Shown: positions 60,589 to 64,000 of the stretch, piece after piece | Layout of the letters: each line of letters begins with the position of its first letter | Numbering within the stretch: the first letter of the stretch is position 1 | Assembly (NCBI RefSeq): GCF_000350225.1 | Contig: NW_005179353.1 | Location: 362,173 to 426,172, forward strand | Direction: 5' to 3' | Source of the DNA: Chondrus crispus | Taxonomy: Eukaryota; Rhodophyta; Florideophyceae; Gigartinales; Gigartinaceae | DNA: 64,000 nucleotides | The notes under the pieces: model-generated | What the model was told of the DNA's origin: nothing | The model's database searches: none | The model's input: the letters and a program-made list of their open reading frames with translations, nothing else | Made by a program: the position numbers and the translations under genes

Positions 60589-62004
60589 ATGAAGCGTCGA
60601 AAGCGCAGAAGAACGATGCGTCCACCTAGTGACCCGGCAGAGGAAGCTGCCCACATGCAACGTTACAAGCGTCGTTCGTCAGAAACAAAGATTTGTGTGA
60701 ATGGTATTTGCAGCGTTCATCCACAAAAGCGACTGCTTCCCTTTCCCACTGGCTTCTCAGATTCCGATAAAGCAGAACATCTAGCATGTACTGTGGATGG
60801 TTTGAAGGTAAGCTATGTCGGTCCAGGTCGTGATGAAAAAGATGCGGCATCCGTCAGGACAAATAATCCAATCCCGACGAAGGGTTTAGCGCTCTATTAT
60901 TTCGAAATCACCGTGCTTGATCAAGGGGACACTGGTCGAATCGGCGTGGGGCTATGCGCCCAAAATGTGAAATTAGGGAAGATGCCTGGGTGGGAGGAGG
61001 ATAGCTTCGCCTATCACGGTGACGATGGTCTGCTTTTCCGTCAGACTGGAAACGCCGGTGCGCAGTATGGTCCCAAGTATGGGACAGATGACGTCATTGG
61101 GTGTTGTTGGGACCAGGTAGACAACACAGTCTTCTTCACCAAGAACGGGAAGAATCTGGGTCCAGCGTTTAACAACCTCAGTGGCTCTCTCTATCCGACT
61201 ATTGGTATGCAATCGACGAAAGGTCGAATCCGTGCGAATTTTGGAAGGAACCACTTCCTTTTCGACATCGAAGCCCACGCCCATCAGCAAAGACAGAAAA
61301 TTCTCAACTCAATAACAGAGAGAAAACTGCCGACGGACTATCGAATCCTCAGTGACACAGTCTTGTCGTATCTCATGCACAACGGCTATTCGCTAACAGC
61401 AGCGGCATTTGCAAAGGATGCAGGGCGGGAGGCAATGTACGAACAAGGACAAGAGTCCATGTTGAAACGAAAAGTAGTCTGTGATATGGTAGTCGCGGGT
61501 GACATTGATGGCGCTATGCTTCAACTGGAAGAGGAGTTTCCGCAGGTGTTGAAGACGCAGGTGAATGTGCGCTTCCTGCTCATGACGCAGAAGTTCATCG
61601 AGATGATTGTGAGCGGCGCGAGCTCTGAAGAGACTGTAGAGTATGGTCGGGAGAAACTGCGAGTATTCCAAGACAAAGACTATCTGCAGGCGCAAGAATC
61701 TGCTGCTGGAACGGAAATCCTAAATGTTGCGGATTCATCAAAACAGTATGAAGAGACATTACGCGATGTCTACAGTCTATTAGCATACAGGGACCCCGCA
61801 GAAAGTCCAATGGGATATCTCACGAAGCAGAGCCGAAGAGAAGTAGTAGCTGACAAACTGAATTCAGCCATCCTTGCTACTCAAAAGCGCCCAATGCGGT
61901 CAATTCTTGAGAGATTCTTGTCGCATACAGAGTCTATCCTTAGCCAACTTTTGAAAATGGAGAATGGACCTGCCGCGCTAGTTGCCGTGCAAGACTTGTT
62001 ATGA
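60589..62004 (+). CDS. RanBP9/RanBP10-like protein (SPRY-LisH-CTLH-CRA), GID/CTLH ubiquitin ligase scaffold
   Basis: 471 residues from the ATG at 60589. A basic N-terminus (MKRRKRRRTMRP) is followed by a SPRY domain at about 70-225 (YYFEITVLDQGDTGRIGVGL, GDDGLLF, VFFTKNGKNLG, LYPTIGMQS, ANFG), LisH at about 252-284 (LSDTVLSYLMHNGYSLTAAA, cut here), CTLH (KVVCDMVVAGDIDGAMLQLE, cut here; FLLMTQKFIEMI) and a C-terminal CRA domain to the end. This is the order in RanBPM and yeast Gid1, core scaffolds and substrate receptors of the CTLH/GID E3 ligase, cytosolic and nuclear. Length and domain set are complete; no frame breaks. The first 60 residues are less conserved. Confidence 0.92.
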   Translation: MKRRKRRRTMRPPSDPAEEAAHMQRYKRRSSETKICVNGICSVHPQKRLLPFPTGFSDSDKAEHLACTVDGLKVSYVGPGRDEKDAASVRTNNPIPTKGLALYYFEITVLDQGDTGRIGVGLCAQNVKLGKMPGWEEDSFAYHGDDGLLFRQTGNAGAQYGPKYGTDDVIGCCWDQVDNTVFFTKNGKNLGPAFNNLSGSLYPTIGMQSTKGRIRANFGRNHFLFDIEAHAHQQRQKILNSITERKLPTDYRILSDTVLSYLMHNGYSLTAAAFAKDAGREAMYEQGQESMLKRKVVCDMVVAGDIDGAMLQLEEEFPQVLKTQVNVRFLLMTQKFIEMIVSGASSEETVEYGREKLRVFQDKDYLQAQESAAGTEILNVADSSKQYEETLRDVYSLLAYRDPAESPMGYLTKQSRREVVADKLNSAILATQKRPMRSILERFLSHTESILSQLLKMENGPAALVAVQDLL

Positions 62005-62774
62005 GCTTGTAGATAGAGCAGATGGCTTCAACAAAAAGGTTCTTGTTTCAATTCGTCGGCAGAGTGAAGATTCCCTAATGTTCAGTTTGTGAAGAGAGTG
62101 GCCTGCTTGCCGAGAACATACGGTGTGAACTTAGTCTGTAGAACGTCTAAATGCAAACAGTACACAATTTTGATTTGCGAGAGTTTGCTCTTGTCTGCCG
62201 CTTCGTCCCCATCCGAAAGACGAGCACCGAGACATTTTCGGGCAAAAAGCCCGTTTGGCCACCAAAAGCATCATCAAAGACTTAGTAAAAGCAATATATA
62301 CGCTTACACACAGCGAACCACCTGTCTCTAATTTTTACTAGTTGGCAATTCGTTCAAATGAACAAGATGCGTTTCTTTGGGTTTACATGCATTGTACACT
62401 AGAGATGAGCTATGGAAGTACATTGAGCAGAATGTGAAGGATGTCTTCGTACGATCATGGTAGCCTTTCCATCCACCTACGATTACTGTTACAGAGCTTA
62501 CATGTTCTTATGTTGTGCAGGAGGTTGTCTGCTCAGGAGTCAGAAGACAGAACGTCGAAAGAGTGCTCAAAAACAATCACATGCTCTCAGAGCGTGAGTT
62601 GGATAGTGTCTTGCACTGGAGCTAAGAGCCATCAAACAAAGTGTCAATTCTTGTCGTGCTGTTGGTTGTCCTTATCTTCCATCGACATGTCTAGAGACAT
62701 GTCAACTTCCGAGGCCAAGTGCATGACAAGAATGTAACGCGTCGTCATGAGGTGATAGCTCTAAGAGACCTGCG
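62005..62774. other. Intergenic between convergent RanBP9/10-like and phosphatase genes
   Basis: 770 bp of AT-richer sequence carrying the two 3' ends; no open frame of note. Confidence 0.5.
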
Positions 62775-64000
62775 TCATTCAGTATCGCTAAGTCCGGCAG
62801 TCCAAGCGTCCTGGACATCGGGAGCGGCGAGAGTTAGTGTTACCTCCTTCTTGACAGAGTCCTTCACAGCGGATGAGCTGTGATAAAAAGGACGAGTTAG
62901 TGTCAAAGCGTGAGGGGGAGATTTATGATGGTGTAATGATTGGTGTGGGCCTCTGTCTGTGACACACTTCGATGAGGGGTCAGCCGTGTGAAGATAGAGC
63001 TCAGCTTGAGGTGGGGCGTAAGGAGAAACCGGGCTGGAGGCCTCGAAAGGCGCCAGATGTGGAGCAGCAGCTGCTTTTTGAAGCGGTATCGCAACAGGGC
63101 TAACCGCGGTATACAAAGGGGTCTCGCAACGGCTCTCCGACGGCTGCAGCGCCTCTAGCGGCTCCTCGACGAATGCGTCGTCTGCGGCATCTTCATCATC
63201 GTGTTCGTCATCGTCGTCATCGTCAAGAGTGCGCATGTACGGCAGGTTTTGGGTAGATATGACAGGCAGGAACGAGGCGATAAGGGGTTGTGCTGGCGGT
63301 TGCCCAAGCTGGCGATGCATACCCGCGTGAAGCTCCTTCTCCCACATTCCGAGCTGCTTCACAAATCCGTGGTTCGGTTGCGCGGCAGGCCTAGCCTTCT
63401 TGATGAAGTCAAGGGCAACCTGGACAGAGACGCGATCGGCCCAGATAAGATAAGCCGCTACAAGGGCGACGCTGCGACTCGCACCCGCATAGCAATGCAC
63501 GAGACAGGCGACCCTTTCCCCGGCCTCATGTCGCCTTCTCAGGCGTTCCAAGAACTCAACAGCGTCCGGGAAATGGCGCTTAAGCTGGTAGCCAGGTGTG
63601 TCCTCGGCGGGCAGCGCGAGGTAGCGCACGAGGTCTGGGAAGCGGGGGTCTAGCTCTTCAGCGGCTACGACGATGTGGGTGAAGGCATACGAGCGGACGA
63701 GGCCGCGTTTATAAGCGTGGGCGGCAGCGCCGACGAAGAGCCAGGGGAAGAGTCGGGCGGGCGGCTGGGCCTCCTGCGCGACCTGGGCGAGCAGGCGGAG
63801 GGCCCACGGGTGATGGGCCAGGCGGGCTCGCAGAGCGTCCGGCGCCGAGCGGTCCGTCTCGACCAGGTGCGGGGCTCGGTGGCGGAGTGCGGGCAGGCCG
63901 CCCTGCACCAGGAGGAGATGGGTGGTCGGGAGGCGGGATGCGTAGAAGGCGACGGCTGCGGGCGCGGGGCTGGAGAGGTGGTGCAGGGAGGAGGAGCCGG
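62775..64000 (-). CDS. Dual-specificity protein phosphatase, 5' end beyond the window
   Basis: The frame is open from the right window edge to the stop at 62775-62777, so the true start is not visible (the first GTG at 63908 is not a start). The first visible part, VAFYASRLPTTHLLLVQGGL (cut here) then PALRH, resembles a rhodanese-like strand and loop, as in MAP-kinase phosphatases. The DSP domain follows: FPWLFVGAAAHAY, then the signature HCYAGASRS (HC-x5-R-S) with catalytic Cys and Arg, and SVQVALDFIKKARP. The last 150 residues are disordered with an acidic D/E run (DDDDDEHDDEDAADDAF). It should dephosphorylate Ser/Thr and Tyr, plausibly on MAP kinases. Convergent with the RanBP9/10-like gene. 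Confidence 0.88.
   Translation of the reverse strand, partial: GSSSLHHLSSPAPAAVAFYASRLPTTHLLLVQGGLPALRHRAPHLVETDRSAPDALRARLAHHPWALRLLAQVAQEAQPPARLFPWLFVGAAAHAYKRGLVRSYAFTHIVVAAEELDPRFPDLVRYLALPAEDTPGYQLKRHFPDAVEFLERLRRRHEAGERVACLVHCYAGASRSVALVAAYLIWADRVSVQVALDFIKKARPAAQPNHGFVKQLGMWEKELHAGMHRQLGQPPAQPLIASFLPVISTQNLPYMRTLDDDDDDEHDDEDAADDAFVEEPLEALQPSESRCETPLYTAVSPVAIPLQKAAAAPHLAPFEASSPVSPYAPPQAELYLHTADPSSKCVTDRGPHQSLHHHKSPPHALTLTRPFYHSSSAVKDSVKKEVTLTLAAPDVQDAWTAGLSDTE

Overview
The window is nuclear DNA of an intron-poor eukaryote. Its host genes (a CAAX-type membrane protease, NAD(P)H-hydrate epimerase, a Ser/Thr kinase, type 1 methionine aminopeptidase, an RBM39-like SR protein, a RanBP9/10-like CTLH protein and a dual-specificity phosphatase) read almost entirely as uninterrupted ORFs. 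Their 5' leaders are pyrimidine-rich and base composition is near 50% GC. Together with plant-type PIF/Harbinger, Tc1 and Ty3/gypsy elements, this points to a red alga of the Porphyridium/florideophyte sort. That placement is inference; no marker gene proves it.

Layout. (1) 1-23090: four head-to-tail minus-strand Ty3/gypsy retrotransposon units with an exact 5687-bp period, sharing single LTRs (LTR-gag/pol-LTR-gag/pol and so on). They differ by only about two dozen substitutions found by eye and no indels. The array runs off the left edge. (2) 23091-25219: two host genes next to the array, each split by a one-base frameshift. (3) 25220-30000: a repeat zone with a foldback MITE, an ACACGTG minisatellite, a CT tract and a 736-bp foldback built of TGATCA palindromes. 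(4) 30035-35320: three long ORFs I cannot assign, two of them convergent. (5) 35321-46558: a graveyard of mobile elements: a truncated chromovirus with a clear polypurine tract/LTR junction, a fragment of tripeptidyl-peptidase II, a broken Harbinger transposase, and a complete 2.6-kb Tc1-type element with IR/DR ends but a frameshifted transposase, possibly inserted in an older pogo-like remnant. (6) 46560-51206: GC-rich DNA with no gene I can support, ending in a pyrimidine-rich leader. (7) 51207-64000: a normal gene-dense region of six intronless genes in mixed orientation (kinase, METAP1, RBM39-like, membrane protein, RanBP9/10-like, dual-specificity phosphatase cut by the right edge).

The observations most worth following are the shared-LTR tandem array and its mosaic polymorphism; the retroelement's own oddities (DTA protease motif, no recognisable tRNA primer site, a perfect 14-bp palindrome abutting the LTR, pol with no ATG in its first 142 codons); the convergent orphan gene pair at 30035-33805; and the TGATCA foldback. 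I see no CRISPR array, no rRNA and no convincing tRNA.
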